A stretch of 64,000 nucleotides of DNA from Gaiellasilicea sp963705515 (GTDB lineage: Bacteria; Actinomycetota; Thermoleophilia; Gaiellales; Gaiellaceae), in assembly GCA_963705515.1 (NCBI GenBank), contig CAVPJV010000008.1:1178001-1242000 (forward strand), given 5' to 3'. The position numbers and the translations under genes are program-made. The notes beneath the pieces were generated by a model. The model was not told the DNA's origin. It worked only from the letters and a program-made list of their open reading frames with translations, and ran no database searches. Positions 8,479-17,113 of the stretch are shown piece after piece; the first letter of the stretch is position 1; every line of letters starts with the position of its first letter.

Positions 8479-9524
8479 CCGACCAGCGCCTCGGCGACCG
8501 CGTACCACTCGGGCGTGACCGTCTTCAGCTCCTTCGTCGCCTCCTCGAGCGAGACGTCGACGATCTCGTCGCCGTGCAGCGCCGCCATCCGGCCGAAGCT
8601 GCCGGTCTCGACGAGGTCGGCCGCCTTGAGCCCGTAGCGGGTCGCGAGCACTCGGTCGCGCGGCGTCGGCGTGCCGCCGCGCTGCACGTGCCCGAGCACG
8701 GTGACCCGGGTCTCGTAGCCGGTCCGCTCCTCGATCTCCCGCGCCAGCGCGTCACCGACGCCGCCGAGGACGACGTGGCCGAACTGGTCGGTCGCGCGCG
8801 CCTCCCCGGCGACCAGCTGGCGCTCGCCGGACGAGTAGGTGAGCTCGTACCCCTCGCTGACCACGACGATCGAGAACGACTTTCCGCCCGCGTGCCGCTT
8901 CCGGAGCAGCGCGCACGCGTCCTCGACCGTGATCGGGTGCTCGGGGATCAGGATCACGTCGGCGCCGCCCGCGATCCCGGAGTGGAGCGCGATCCAGCCG
9001 GTGTGGCGGCCCATCACCTCGACGACCATGACGCGGTTGTGCGACTCGGCGGTCGTGTGCAGCCGGTCGATCGCCTCGGTCGCGATGAAGACGGCCGTGT
9101 CGAAGCCGAAGGTGTAGTCCGTGCCGTTGAGGTCGTTGTCGATCGTCTTCGGGACCCCCACGACCGGGAAGCCGTGCTCGGCGTACAGCCGGGCCGCGAC
9201 CCCGAGGGTGTCCTCGCCGCCGATCGCTACCAGCGCGGTCAGGCCCTCGCGCGCAAACGTCTCGAGCACCTTCTCGACTCCGCCGTCGACCTTGTACGGG
9301 TTCGTGCGCGAGGTGCCGAGGATCGTGCCGCCGCGGGGGAGGATCCCGGAGACGTCGCGGCGCTCCAGCGGCTCGACGATCCCCTCGACGAGACCACGCC
9401 AGCCTTCCCGCACCGCGGCGATCTCCCAGCCGTAGTCCAACGCACGCCGGGTCACGGCGCGGATGACGGCGTTCAGTCCGGGGCAGTCGCCGCCGCCCGT
9501 GAGGATCCCGACTCGGTTCGCCAC
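8475..9524 (-). CDS. pfkA: 6-phosphofructokinase, probably pyrophosphate-dependent
   Basis: 349 aa phosphofructokinase-A fold, converting fructose 6-phosphate to fructose 1,6-bisphosphate in glycolysis. Motifs are GGGDCPGLNAVIR (11-23), GGEDT (102-106), PKTIDND (125-131, catalytic Asp129) and MGRHTGW (171-177). ATP-dependent enzymes have Gly where Asp105 sits; Asp there plus Lys126 is the pattern known from pyrophosphate-dependent actinobacterial enzymes such as that of Amycolatopsis methanolica, so PPi is the predicted donor. GTG 9524 follows a TAGACT box by 6 nt, suggesting a leaderless transcript. The stop shares CTAG with the convergent gene. Confidence 0.94.
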   Translation of the reverse strand: MANRVGILTGGGDCPGLNAVIRAVTRRALDYGWEIAAVREGWRGLVEGIVEPLERRDVSGILPRGGTILGTSRTNPYKVDGGVEKVLETFAREGLTALVAIGGEDTLGVAARLYAEHGFPVVGVPKTIDNDLNGTDYTFGFDTAVFIATEAIDRLHTTAESHNRVMVVEVMGRHTGWIALHSGIAGGADVILIPEHPITVEDACALLRKRHAGGKSFSIVVVSEGYELTYSSGERQLVAGEARATDQFGHVVLGGVGDALAREIEERTGYETRVTVLGHVQRGGTPTPRDRVLATRYGLKAADLVETGSFGRMAALHGDEIVDVSLEEATKELKTVTPEWYAVAEALVG

Positions 9525-9530
9525 GCCGTC

Positions 9531-9536
9531 AGTCTA
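9531..9536 (-). promoter_or_regulatory. -10 box TAGACT of pfkA
   Basis: TAGACT on the minus strand ends 6 nt before the GTG of pfkA. The same hexamer precedes polA, the FmdB gene and the uracil-DNA glycosylase by 7 nt, so transcription would begin at or next to the start codon. No strong -35 is visible. Confidence 0.55.
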
Positions 9537-9587
9537 GGAGCCGGCGACTGCTACCGCTCGATGAGCTTCCGCAGGCCCTTCAGCGCG

Positions 9588-10880
9588 CTAGGGCATGAAG
9601 TGGAAGGGACGGCGGGTGACGACGGCCTTCCCCCCGACCGGAACGAACCTGGCGGAAATCACGTACCACCCGCGCTTCAGCCCGCGGGGCAGGCCGAGGC
9701 GTAGCGACGACCGACCCTGGGGGAGACTGTAGGAGCGTGCCACCACGGTGCTCTTGCCGCGCAGCAGCCGCATCGTCGCGTTCGCACGGCAGGCGATCGA
9801 GACTCGCAGCCGCAGGCTGCGCGACCGCGCCTGGCGGAGGAGTGCGACGTTCAACAGCTTGGCCGTGCAGGCGCCCGCGCGAGGCGGCGGTCCGGTCGGC
9901 GGCGGGTTCGTCGTCGTGGTCGTCGTGGGCGTCGTCGTGGTCGGGGCGGGGCGCGGCGGCGCCGGGGGCGGTGCGGGCGCCGGGGCCCAGACGGCCCTGA
10001 TCGAGGTGATCCCGAAGGCGGGGTAGCGGCAGGTGGGGTTGGTCGTGCAGTAGGGGGCACCGCCCCGCCACTCGACGAACCGCTCCGCGTCCGCGGTCAG
10101 CGTCGGCCGCTCCCCTTGCTCGAACTTCGCCTTGCAGTTGGGGCTGCATTCGATCTTCTCGTTCAGCCTCGAGCGGCTCGAGACGACCTTCCCGCCGCCC
10201 TCGACGACGACCCTCAGCTCGGCCGTCTGCCGGGGCGGGATGATCTCGGGCTCGTCCGGGTCGTCCTTGAACTTCGCCCCGACGACGTCGTCGCCGGAGA
10301 GCACGAGCGTGCAGGTGGGCGCCGTTTCCGCCTCCTGGCAGGCGCCGCTCCACCTCTCGAACTCGGCGACCGGCGTGGCGTTGAACGTGACCTCCGCGAA
10401 GGCGGGGACGCTCGTCGCGCAGTTGCCGTTGCCCGAGCACGAGAGGTTGGCCTCCGGGCTCGTCACCATGCCGGAGATGTCGTTCGGGCCGGGGCCCGTC
10501 CCCTCGACGACGAGAGCGAGCCTCGTCGGCGTGAACGTCGCCACGACAGTGCGGCTCGCGTCCATCTTGACGGTGCACGGCCCCGTCCCGGCGCACTCGT
10601 AGACGCTCCAGCGGACGAGGTTGCCCGAGCCGAGGCGCTCGAGCGTGACGTCCGTTCCCTCCGGCACCGAATAGATGCACGACCTGCCGTTGTCACGGGT
10701 CCAGCTCACGTCGCACGGGTCGGGAAGGTCTGGCTCCACCTGGGTGACCCCCGTCCCCTTGACACTGACGCCACCGTTGGTGCCGGTGACGATCACCTGC
10801 AGCGTGACGTTCGCCGTCGTCGTCTCGGCGCCGAGACCGCGAGCCGGCCGCGCCGACGAGGACGGCGCCACGCAGAGCAC
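9588..10880 (-). CDS. Exported InlB B-repeat-like surface protein
   Basis: 430 aa from GTG 10880. Three copies of a roughly 80-residue beta module with paired Cys and the pattern 'G.V..C......G..VTL.A......F..W...C.G...C.V.M...R.V.A.F' occupy residues 20-310, as in InlB-type/bacterial Ig-like extracellular repeats. A Pro/Thr-rich linker (TTTTPTTTTTTNPPP) and a C-terminal beta domain with three Arg-rich strands follow. The usable GTG cuts into a signal peptide: the in-frame codons just upstream read RRVAAALALVSIV, yet no ATG, GTG or TTG occurs between them and the stop. A rare start (an ATC codon directly precedes this stretch) or a sequence error is likely. It is probably a secreted or wall-associated protein. 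Confidence 0.72.
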   Translation of the reverse strand: MLCVAPSSSARPARGLGAETTTANVTLQVIVTGTNGGVSVKGTGVTQVEPDLPDPCDVSWTRDNGRSCIYSVPEGTDVTLERLGSGNLVRWSVYECAGTGPCTVKMDASRTVVATFTPTRLALVVEGTGPGPNDISGMVTSPEANLSCSGNGNCATSVPAFAEVTFNATPVAEFERWSGACQEAETAPTCTLVLSGDDVVGAKFKDDPDEPEIIPPRQTAELRVVVEGGGKVVSSRSRLNEKIECSPNCKAKFEQGERPTLTADAERFVEWRGGAPYCTTNPTCRYPAFGITSIRAVWAPAPAPPPAPPRPAPTTTTPTTTTTTNPPPTGPPPRAGACTAKLLNVALLRQARSRSLRLRVSIACRANATMRLLRGKSTVVARSYSLPQGRSSLRLGLPRGLKRGWYVISARFVPVGGKAVVTRRPFHFMP

Positions 10881-11021
10881 GATCGAAACGAGCGCAAGCG
10901 CCGCGGCGACCCTACGGATCGTCGAGCGCCGGTCTGCTGCTGGGGGTGGCGGCGTGATCTCCCCCTCTGTGCTCTGTCAACGGTTAACCCTCACCGACGA
11001 TGGCACTGATCCGGGCGTGTG

Positions 11022-13763
11022 TCAATCGCAACGTGCGAAGGCTTTGGGCTCACGCTGGCGCAGCGGCTGCGTCACGCGCCTCGCGGCGAGGCAGACGAGC
11101 GAGCCCAAGGGCCGGCACTCGGCGCACTCGAACACGGTCACCCGGCCGCCCGCTCCGGCAACGGCGACCCGGCGGCCGCTCGGTGCGAAGGCGGCGCCCT
11201 CGAGGGAGGAAGCCCGCGTCCGCAGCGTCGTTACGAGCTGGCCGCGCGGGACCGACCACACGTTCGCCGTGCCACGGTGGGCGAGGACTGCGACGAGGTA
11301 CCGGCCGGCGGCGTCGAACGAGACGTCGGTGACGGCGTCGCCGTTGCGTGCGAGCCGTGCCGGCCCCTTGCCGCGGCGCCGATCCCAGAGCCAGACGGCG
11401 CCGCTCGAGCTGCCGGCGGCGACGAGCGTCCCGCCCGGGTCGAACGCCACGCTCGTCAGCGCGTACTGCCGCCCTTCGCCCGTCGACACCGACGCGACCT
11501 GCGCGCCGTCGGCGACACGCCAGACGCGGAGCGTGCTGTCACCCGCGGCCGCGAGGAGAGCGCCGCCGGGCGAGAAAGCGACACCGTCCGCCCTCGAGAA
11601 CCCACCCAGCCGGTGGATCAGCTTCCGCGTGCGCCAGCGCCAGATCCGGACCTCGTCGTCGAGCCCGGCGGCGGCGACGAGCTTGCCGTCGGAGGAGAAG
11701 GCCGCGTCGAGGAGCGCCGGCCCGCCCTCCGTTCCGAGGGTCGCGACCAGAGCGCCCGAGCCGGCCCGCCACACTTTGACCGTCCCATCGTCCCCCGCGG
11801 TGAGCACGTGCTGCCCGTCCGCACTGAAGCGGGCGCTCTCCACCCAGTCGTCTCTTCCGGCACCGTGCGAGAGCACGTTCACGGGGCGGCGGGTCTCCAG
11901 ATCCCACACGCGCGCCGTGTGGTCCTCGCTCGCAGTCACGAGCCGCTTGCCGCCCGGCGCAAAGCCGACGTCGCGCAGGATGTTCGTGGTGGGCGCGGCG
12001 AGCACGGCCTGAACCGGGTCGGAGGCGACCGCCCAGGTCCGGATCGTGCCGTCCGTGGAGCCGGTGACGACCGCCCTGCCGTCGGGCGCGAAGGCGGCGC
12101 CGAGCACGAGCCCGCCGTGGCCGCGGAGCGCGGCGATCGACGTGCCGGCGCGCACATCCCAGATCGCTCCCGTCTCGTCCTCGCTCGCCGTGACCAGCGA
12201 CGCGCCGTCCGGGCTGAAGGCGAGGCTCGCGATCGTCCCCTCGTGGCCGCGGACCTCGACCACGTCGCCGCTGCGGAGGTCCCAGACGCGCGTGACGCCT
12301 GCGACGTCTCCCCCGGCGACGTGCCGGCCGTCGGCGGAGAGGGCGATCGACTGGACCGGGTCCTCCTGTGTGCGCTGGGAGACGACCGACCCCGTGCGCA
12401 CGTCCCAGACGACCGCCTGCGAGCCGCGCGCCGCGGCGAGTCGCGAGCCGTCGCCGCTGAACGCGACCCCGGTCACCGGGAACGGCTCGCCGGGGACGCG
12501 GAGCTCGCCCCGCGGCGCGCCGGTCTCCGCGGACCAGAGCCGGACGACACCGTCGAAGTCGCCGGTCGCGACGACGTCGCCGGTGGGATCGAATACGGCG
12601 GCAAGAGGTTTGTGTGCCCTGTCGAGCGTCGCGAGGGGCTCCAGTCTGTCCGGCGAGAGCCGCCAGACGGCCACCCCTCGCTCGCCCGCGCCCAGCGCGC
12701 GGCTGCCGTCGCGGCTGAGGCCCACGCTCCGCGCGGGCACGGCCGGGCCTCCCGACGTCGTCAGACGCCGGCCGGTCCGGAGGTCCCAAACACCGACGTG
12801 GCCGCTGTCGAGCGCCGCGGCGACGAGTCGACCCTGCCCGTCGAGCGCGACTCCGTGAACTGGCTCGCCCGCGTCGATCACCGAGCGCAGGCGAGAGCCG
12901 CGCAGCGCCCGACGGAGCTGGTCACGGGCCTCATCGGTCGCGGCCGTCGTCGCCGCTCGCGCGGCGAGGACGACGCTCTGCTCGGGATCCCGGTCGAGTG
13001 CGGCCTCGGACTGCGCCGCGAGCTGGCGCGAGAGCGCGAGGCGCGCCTGACGTTCGGCCACGGCCTGCTGCTCCACCGCCTCGTTCCGCTGCACCAGGGC
13101 GAGCACCGCAAGGCTGGCCGCCACGACGACCGCGACGAGTGCAGCGGCGACCGTGATTCGCTGCCGGCGAGTGGCCGAGCTCCGGCTTGCCAGCACGTAC
13201 TCGAGCTGCAGCGGCGTGGGCTGCGGGTCGTGGTCGGGCGACCGTGCGGCCGCCCACTGCTCCGCGTCGTCCAGGTCGCGGCCACGGAGGAGGAAGCTGG
13301 AGTCGCGGTCCAGCTTCTCCCACTCGAGCGACCGGCCGAGGAGCCGCGTGTGCGCCCGCACCCAGTCGAGATCCGTGTCGAGCGCGACGACGAGGGCGTC
13401 GACGGCGGCGGCAAAGTCGTCGTCCGGCCGGAAGAAGGTCCAGTTCCGGGCTGCGAGCGCATCGGGCACCGTCGTCCCGGGCGCGGCTGCACGCCGCAGC
13501 ACCGGCACGAGCCGTTTGTTCTTCTCGAACGCGTGCGCCAGTTCCCGCGCGCAGACGTCGGAGGCGAGCGAGTCCGGCGTGATCACGAAAAGGAAGTTGT
13601 CCGAGGACTCGATGCCCCGGTAGACCTCGAGCAGCCACTCGGCGGTGATCGGGATGTCCTCCCAATCCGCCCAGATGTCTTTGTCGTGCGCGGCGAGCGC
13701 GGCGTACAGCTCGCGCACGAATTCGACGTCGCGGCGGGAGTACGAGATGAAGACGTCGGGCAT
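11022..13763 (-). CDS. TIR-domain, membrane-anchored WD40 double-propeller protein
   Basis: 913 aa. Residues 1-130 are a TIR domain (DVFISYSRRD; SDVCARELAHAF with candidate catalytic Glu74). A linker (SLEWEKLDRDSSFLLRGRDL) leads to one TM helix at about 203-224 and an Ala/Gln-rich coiled segment carrying 'DRDPEQSVVLAARAA'. About 14 WD40 repeats then make two seven-bladed propellers. The end has VFECAEC followed by an Arg-rich helix. TIR domains of this type cleave NAD or signal by assembly, while WD40 propellers commonly sense or scaffold. It is divergent from a DUF4231 membrane protein (100 bp between starts), which suggests a signalling or anti-phage pair; that function is inferred. The same TM-coil-WD40-CxxC body is found in the protein encoded at 39090-41942. 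Confidence 0.9.
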   Translation of the reverse strand: MPDVFISYSRRDVEFVRELYAALAAHDKDIWADWEDIPITAEWLLEVYRGIESSDNFLFVITPDSLASDVCARELAHAFEKNKRLVPVLRRAAAPGTTVPDALAARNWTFFRPDDDFAAAVDALVVALDTDLDWVRAHTRLLGRSLEWEKLDRDSSFLLRGRDLDDAEQWAAARSPDHDPQPTPLQLEYVLASRSSATRRQRITVAAALVAVVVAASLAVLALVQRNEAVEQQAVAERQARLALSRQLAAQSEAALDRDPEQSVVLAARAATTAATDEARDQLRRALRGSRLRSVIDAGEPVHGVALDGQGRLVAAALDSGHVGVWDLRTGRRLTTSGGPAVPARSVGLSRDGSRALGAGERGVAVWRLSPDRLEPLATLDRAHKPLAAVFDPTGDVVATGDFDGVVRLWSAETGAPRGELRVPGEPFPVTGVAFSGDGSRLAAARGSQAVVWDVRTGSVVSQRTQEDPVQSIALSADGRHVAGGDVAGVTRVWDLRSGDVVEVRGHEGTIASLAFSPDGASLVTASEDETGAIWDVRAGTSIAALRGHGGLVLGAAFAPDGRAVVTGSTDGTIRTWAVASDPVQAVLAAPTTNILRDVGFAPGGKRLVTASEDHTARVWDLETRRPVNVLSHGAGRDDWVESARFSADGQHVLTAGDDGTVKVWRAGSGALVATLGTEGGPALLDAAFSSDGKLVAAAGLDDEVRIWRWRTRKLIHRLGGFSRADGVAFSPGGALLAAAGDSTLRVWRVADGAQVASVSTGEGRQYALTSVAFDPGGTLVAAGSSSGAVWLWDRRRGKGPARLARNGDAVTDVSFDAAGRYLVAVLAHRGTANVWSVPRGQLVTTLRTRASSLEGAAFAPSGRRVAVAGAGGRVTVFECAECRPLGSLVCLAARRVTQPLRQREPKAFARCD

Positions 13764-13863
13764 CGTTCGCTGCCCAGCGTAATCCGCTCAGTCGCGGCGG
13801 CCCAGTTGCGCGGCCGGCTCGCGTGCCCGACACTTGACGCGTCTGCTCCGACCAGGAGGGCAC

Positions 13864-14346
13864 GTGGCGACAACGAGGATCGAGCCGGAGACCGCGGCCG
13901 GCGCACTGAGCGGTGACCCGACGTTCGATCGGCTCGAGGATCAGATCGACTGGTACGACCGGCGAAGCAGGTCGAACCAGCGCCTCTTCAAGCTCGTCAA
14001 GGGCGTGCAGCTGGTCGCGGCCGCGACCATCCCGGTCGTCGCGACGCTCGACGCCGACGCAGCGATCCCCGCCGCCCTCGGTGCGCTGATCGTGGTGCTC
14101 GAGGGCGTTCAACAGCTGAACCAGTACCAGCAGAACTGGAGCGCCTACCGCTCGACCTGCGAGGCGCTGAAGCATGAGAAGTACCTCTTCCTCGCGCAGG
14201 CCGGCCCGTACGCTGGGAACGAGGACGGGCGGCCGCTGCTCGCGGACCGCATCGAGGGGCTGATCTCCCAGGAGCACGCGAAGTGGGTCTCCGCGCGTGA
14301 GGACGGCTCAAAGGCGGGCGACGGGGCACAGGACGCGACGGGGTAG
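13864..14346 (+). CDS. DUF4231 (SLATT-type) two-helix membrane protein
   Basis: 160 aa. An amino-terminal helix (RLEDQIDWYDRRSRSNQRLFK) leads to two hydrophobic helices (VQLVAAATIPVVATL; IPAALGALIVVLEGVQQL) and then the characteristic 'NWSAYRSTCEALKHEKYLF' and 'ISQEHAKW' segments of DUF4231. This family belongs to the SLATT group of two-TM effectors linked with nucleotide-sensing conflict systems. GTG 13864 is chosen over an upstream in-frame TTG because AGGAGG lies a few bases before it. It is divergent from the TIR-WD40 gene, so it may be the membrane effector or a partner of that sensor. A tRNA gene on the opposite strand follows 21 bp after its stop. Confidence 0.85.
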   Translation: MATTRIEPETAAGALSGDPTFDRLEDQIDWYDRRSRSNQRLFKLVKGVQLVAAATIPVVATLDADAAIPAALGALIVVLEGVQQLNQYQQNWSAYRSTCEALKHEKYLFLAQAGPYAGNEDGRPLLADRIEGLISQEHAKWVSAREDGSKAGDGAQDATG

Positions 14347-14367
14347 CGCACGACAAGTCCGGTGAGG

Positions 14368-14451
14368 TGCCGAAGGTGGGAATCGAACCCACACTCCCCG
14401 AGGGGAACCGGATTTTGAGTCCGGCGCGTCTGCCAGTTCCGCCACTTCGGC
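14368..14451 (-). tRNA. tRNA-Leu(CAA)
   Basis: 84-nt class II tRNA on the minus strand. The acceptor GCCGAAG pairs with CTTCGGC; the anticodon stem CCGGA/TCCGG holds the loop CTCAAAA, giving anticodon CAA (codon UUG). A variable arm TTCCCCTCGGGGAG is present, and the T arm is GTGGG TTCGATT CCCAC. The discriminator is A and the CCA end is not encoded (CCT follows). Confidence 0.95.
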
Positions 14452-14493
14452 CCGCCCGAGCCTGTTAAGCCAGTGTAGTCCGGCCGCACAAAG

Positions 14494-14523
14494 TTGAAAT
14501 CCGGCGCGGCTTGCCGGGATACT
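14494..14523 (+). promoter_or_regulatory. Putative promoter of the liv operon
   Basis: TTGAAA (14494-14499) and GATACT (14518-14523) with 18-bp spacing, about 90 bp upstream of livK. The transcript would carry a leader with the strong GGAGGAGG ribosome site before GTG 14612, unlike the leaderless pattern seen at several other genes here. Confidence 0.5.
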
Positions 14524-14611
14524 GCGCCATTCGCCCGTAACAAGGGCTGCGCAGTCGCGTGCAGAACCTCGTCGGGCTTAGGTCCATTAGTGACGGAGGA
14601 GGAGACAGCTG

Positions 14612-15994
14612 GTGATTTCCAGGAAGCATGGTTGGTGGAGCGTTCTGGCCCTGTTTGTCGCCGCGCTCGCACTGCTCGCGGCAGGGTGCGGAGGCGACGA
14701 CAACGAGGGCAGCGGGACCGGCTCGAACACCGAGGCGTCCAGCAGCGGCTCAGGCGTCGAGGCGCTGCCGTCGAGCTCGTGCACCGCGGTGGAGTACGAG
14801 GGCGACGGGGAACCCGACGTCCTGTTGGCGTCCGACTTCCCGCTGCAGGGCTCGTCGCGCACGCAAACGATCCAGATCGTGGAGGCGATTCGCTACCTCC
14901 TCGAGCAGGCGAACTACAAGGCGGGCGATCACAACGTCGCCTACCAGTCGTGTGACGACGCGACGGCGCAGGCGGGCAAGTGGGACTCGGGCAAGTGCTC
15001 GACGAACGCCCAGGCGTACGCCGCGAACGAGGACGTCGTCGCCGTGATCGGCACCTTCAACTCGGGGTGCGCCGCGATCGAGATCCCGGTCCTGAACCAG
15101 GCTCCGGGCGGCGGCGTGGCGATGATGTCGCCCGCGAACACCTACGTCTGCCTCACCGAGGGCGGGCCGGGCTGCGATGCGACCGAGCCGGACAAGTACT
15201 ACCCGTCCGGCACCCGCAACTACGCCCGCGTTGTCGCGAACGACGCGTACCAGGGTGCGGCCGTGGCCGAGTTCGCCAAGGCGCAGGGCGTCAAGAGCGT
15301 CTACATCCTGAACGACAAGGAGGCCTACGGCCTCGGCGTCGCGACGAACTTCAAGAACGCGGCGGAGAACGTCGGCATCAAGGTCGCCGGCTTCGCGGCG
15401 TGGGATCCGAAGGCGTCGAGCTACGAGGCGCTCTTCAACAAGATCAAGGGGACCGGGGCGGACGCCGTCTTCCTCGGCGGGCTGATCGACGAGAACGGCG
15501 CCCAGGTGATCAAGGACAAGGTCGCCGTGCTCGGCCCGAACGACGGCAAGGTCAAGCTGTTCGTTCCGGACGGGTTCACGACGCAGCAGACGATCGACGA
15601 GGCGCCCGAGGCGGCTCCCGGCATGTTCCTGAGCGTCGCCGGCGTGCCGATCGACAAGTTCGCGGGCAAGGGCGCCGAGTTCGCCGAGGCGTTCAAGCCG
15701 CGGCTCGGCGGCAAGGAGATCGACCCGTACGCGATCTACGGCGCACAGGCCGCCGAGATCATGCTCAACGCGATCGGCGAGTCGGACGGCTCGCGGGCCG
15801 ACGTGATCGCGAAGATGTTCGAGCAGAAGATCAACGACGGCTACCTCGGCACGTTCTCGATCAACGAGAACGGCGATCCGGGCGGCGCTGAAGGCGCGGT
15901 CGTCGGCTTCACGATCTACAAGGCCACGGACAAGCTCGAGACCGTGACGACGATCTCTCCGAAGCCGGAGGTCGTCGAAGCGGCCCGCGGCTAG
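14612..15994 (+). CDS. livK: Branched-chain amino-acid ABC transporter, substrate-binding lipoprotein
   Basis: 460 aa. A lipoprotein signal peptide ends at LLAAGC (Cys26), followed by a Gly/Ser linker and a type I periplasmic-binding fold (Peripla_BP_6 class): 'VVAVIGTFNSGCAAIEIPVLNQ', 'KSVYILNDKEAYGLGVA', 'GADAVFLGGLI'. It captures branched-chain amino acids or related amides outside the membrane for the LivHMGF machinery encoded downstream. GTG 14612 has GGAGGAGG upstream. A strong intrinsic terminator lies between this gene and livH, so it is probably expressed at a higher level than the permease genes, as is usual for binding proteins. The exact ligand cannot be read from the sequence. 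Confidence 0.92.
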   Translation: MISRKHGWWSVLALFVAALALLAAGCGGDDNEGSGTGSNTEASSSGSGVEALPSSSCTAVEYEGDGEPDVLLASDFPLQGSSRTQTIQIVEAIRYLLEQANYKAGDHNVAYQSCDDATAQAGKWDSGKCSTNAQAYAANEDVVAVIGTFNSGCAAIEIPVLNQAPGGGVAMMSPANTYVCLTEGGPGCDATEPDKYYPSGTRNYARVVANDAYQGAAVAEFAKAQGVKSVYILNDKEAYGLGVATNFKNAAENVGIKVAGFAAWDPKASSYEALFNKIKGTGADAVFLGGLIDENGAQVIKDKVAVLGPNDGKVKLFVPDGFTTQQTIDEAPEAAPGMFLSVAGVPIDKFAGKGAEFAEAFKPRLGGKEIDPYAIYGAQAAEIMLNAIGESDGSRADVIAKMFEQKINDGYLGTFSINENGDPGGAEGAVVGFTIYKATDKLETVTTISPKPEVVEAARG

Positions 15995-16013
15995 GACGTC
16001 ACTCGTAAGCAGA

Positions 16014-16049
16014 GCCGGGGAGGGCTTGGCCCGCCCCGGCTTTTGCTTT
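16014..16049 (+). terminator. Intrinsic terminator/attenuator between livK and livH
   Basis: A GC-rich stem GCCGGGG...CCCCGGC with an inner GGGC/GCCC stem (one A/G mismatch) is followed by TTTTGCTTT. It begins 20 bp after the livK stop and ends 15 bp before the livH ATG. Partial termination here would give excess binding protein over permease. Confidence 0.85.
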
Positions 16050-16063
16050 AGGTTCTCCCCTCA

Positions 16064-17113
16064 ATGGCGGCCGCGGCTTTGACGACCACGCTCGACCGGT
16101 TGCGGAAGGCGAAGATCGTCGATCTCATCGGCCTGGCGCTCCTCGCGCTCGTCGGGATCTGGCTCGTCGTCAACTTCATCCAGGGCCCGGCCGAGTTCAT
16201 CAACGTCGGCCTGATCGGGCTGACGAACGGCACGATCTACGGGCTCGTCGCGCTCGGCTACACGCTGATCTACGGGATCCTGCAGCTGATCAACTTCGCC
16301 CACGGCGACGTCTTCGCGCTCTCGGGGCTCGTCGCCTGGTCGCTGATCGTCAACGTGCTCGGCCTCGACAAGGACACGTCGGTCGCCGCGGTGATCGGCG
16401 GGATGCTCCTGACGCTCGTCGTGATCATGGTCCTGTTCTCGATCGTGAACGCGGGGATCGAGTTCGTCGCCTACCGGCGGCTCCGCCGCGCGCCGCGCCT
16501 CGCAGCGCTGATCACCGCGGTCGGCATGTCCTTCATCGTCCAGAACGTGTCGCTCTTTTTCTATGACGTCAACTTCCACTCGGTGCCGTCGTTCATCCCG
16601 CGCACGGAGGCGATCGGGATCGGCGACGTCACCTACTCGTGGAACAAGCTCTCCGCGCTCCTGATCACGATCCCCGTCCTGATCCTGCTCAGCTGGTTCG
16701 TCCGCTCGACGAAGCAGGGGAAGGCGATGCGCGCCGTCTCGCAGGACACGGAGGCGTCGGCGATGATGGGGATCAACGTGAACCGGACGATCTCCGTTGC
16801 GTTCGCGCTCGCCGGCGCCCTCGCAGGCGCCGCCGGCATCGTCTACCTGCTCCAGTTCAACATGCGCTACGACACGGGCTTCGAGCTCGGGCTGATCGCG
16901 TTCACGGCCGCCGTGCTCGGCGGGATCGGCAACCTGGCCGGGGCGGTCCTCGGCGCGCTCATAATCGGATTCATCCAGGCCTTCAACGAGGGACTCGTCT
17001 GGTTCACGCCCGGCTCCGACTGGACCCGCACGATCGTGTTCGGGATCCTGATCCTGATCCTCGTCTTCCGGCCGGAGGGCATCCTCGGCGAGCAGACGCC
17101 GGAGGGCGCGTGA
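16064..17113 (+). CDS. livH: Branched-chain amino-acid ABC transporter permease LivH
   Basis: 349 aa integral membrane permease with about eight to nine TM helices. The family signature GLVALGYTLIYGILQLINFAHGD lies in the first third and GIGNLAGAVLGALIIGFIQ near the C-terminus. It pairs with LivM to form the channel. The ATG at 16064 follows the terminator and a weak TAGGTT box 10 nt upstream. Its stop overlaps the livM GTG (GTGA), which indicates translational coupling. The amino-terminal extension of about 45 residues before the first conserved helix is longer than in the Escherichia coli protein. Confidence 0.94.
   Translation: MAAAALTTTLDRLRKAKIVDLIGLALLALVGIWLVVNFIQGPAEFINVGLIGLTNGTIYGLVALGYTLIYGILQLINFAHGDVFALSGLVAWSLIVNVLGLDKDTSVAAVIGGMLLTLVVIMVLFSIVNAGIEFVAYRRLRRAPRLAALITAVGMSFIVQNVSLFFYDVNFHSVPSFIPRTEAIGIGDVTYSWNKLSALLITIPVLILLSWFVRSTKQGKAMRAVSQDTEASAMMGINVNRTISVAFALAGALAGAAGIVYLLQFNMRYDTGFELGLIAFTAAVLGGIGNLAGAVLGALIIGFIQAFNEGLVWFTPGSDWTRTIVFGILILILVFRPEGILGEQTPEGA

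Noticed and set aside
13834..13863. Earlier TTG start for the DUF4231 gene
   Set aside because: It would put the AGGAGG ribosome site inside the gene; GTG 13864 has correct spacing and matches the family's usual length.
11022..13916. Very long plus-strand reading frame opposite the TIR-WD40 gene
   Set aside because: It is Arg/Ala/Pro-rich without domains and is the usual antisense shadow of a GC-rich gene; the minus-strand frame has clear TIR and WD40 motifs.
14368..14451. Integration site of a mobile element at the tRNA-Leu gene
   Set aside because: No integrase or repeated tRNA 3' fragment is seen on either side within the window.
16014..16049. Riboswitch upstream of livH
   Set aside because: The segment is a simple hairpin with a T-tract and fits an intrinsic terminator; no larger conserved fold is visible in the 69-bp gap.
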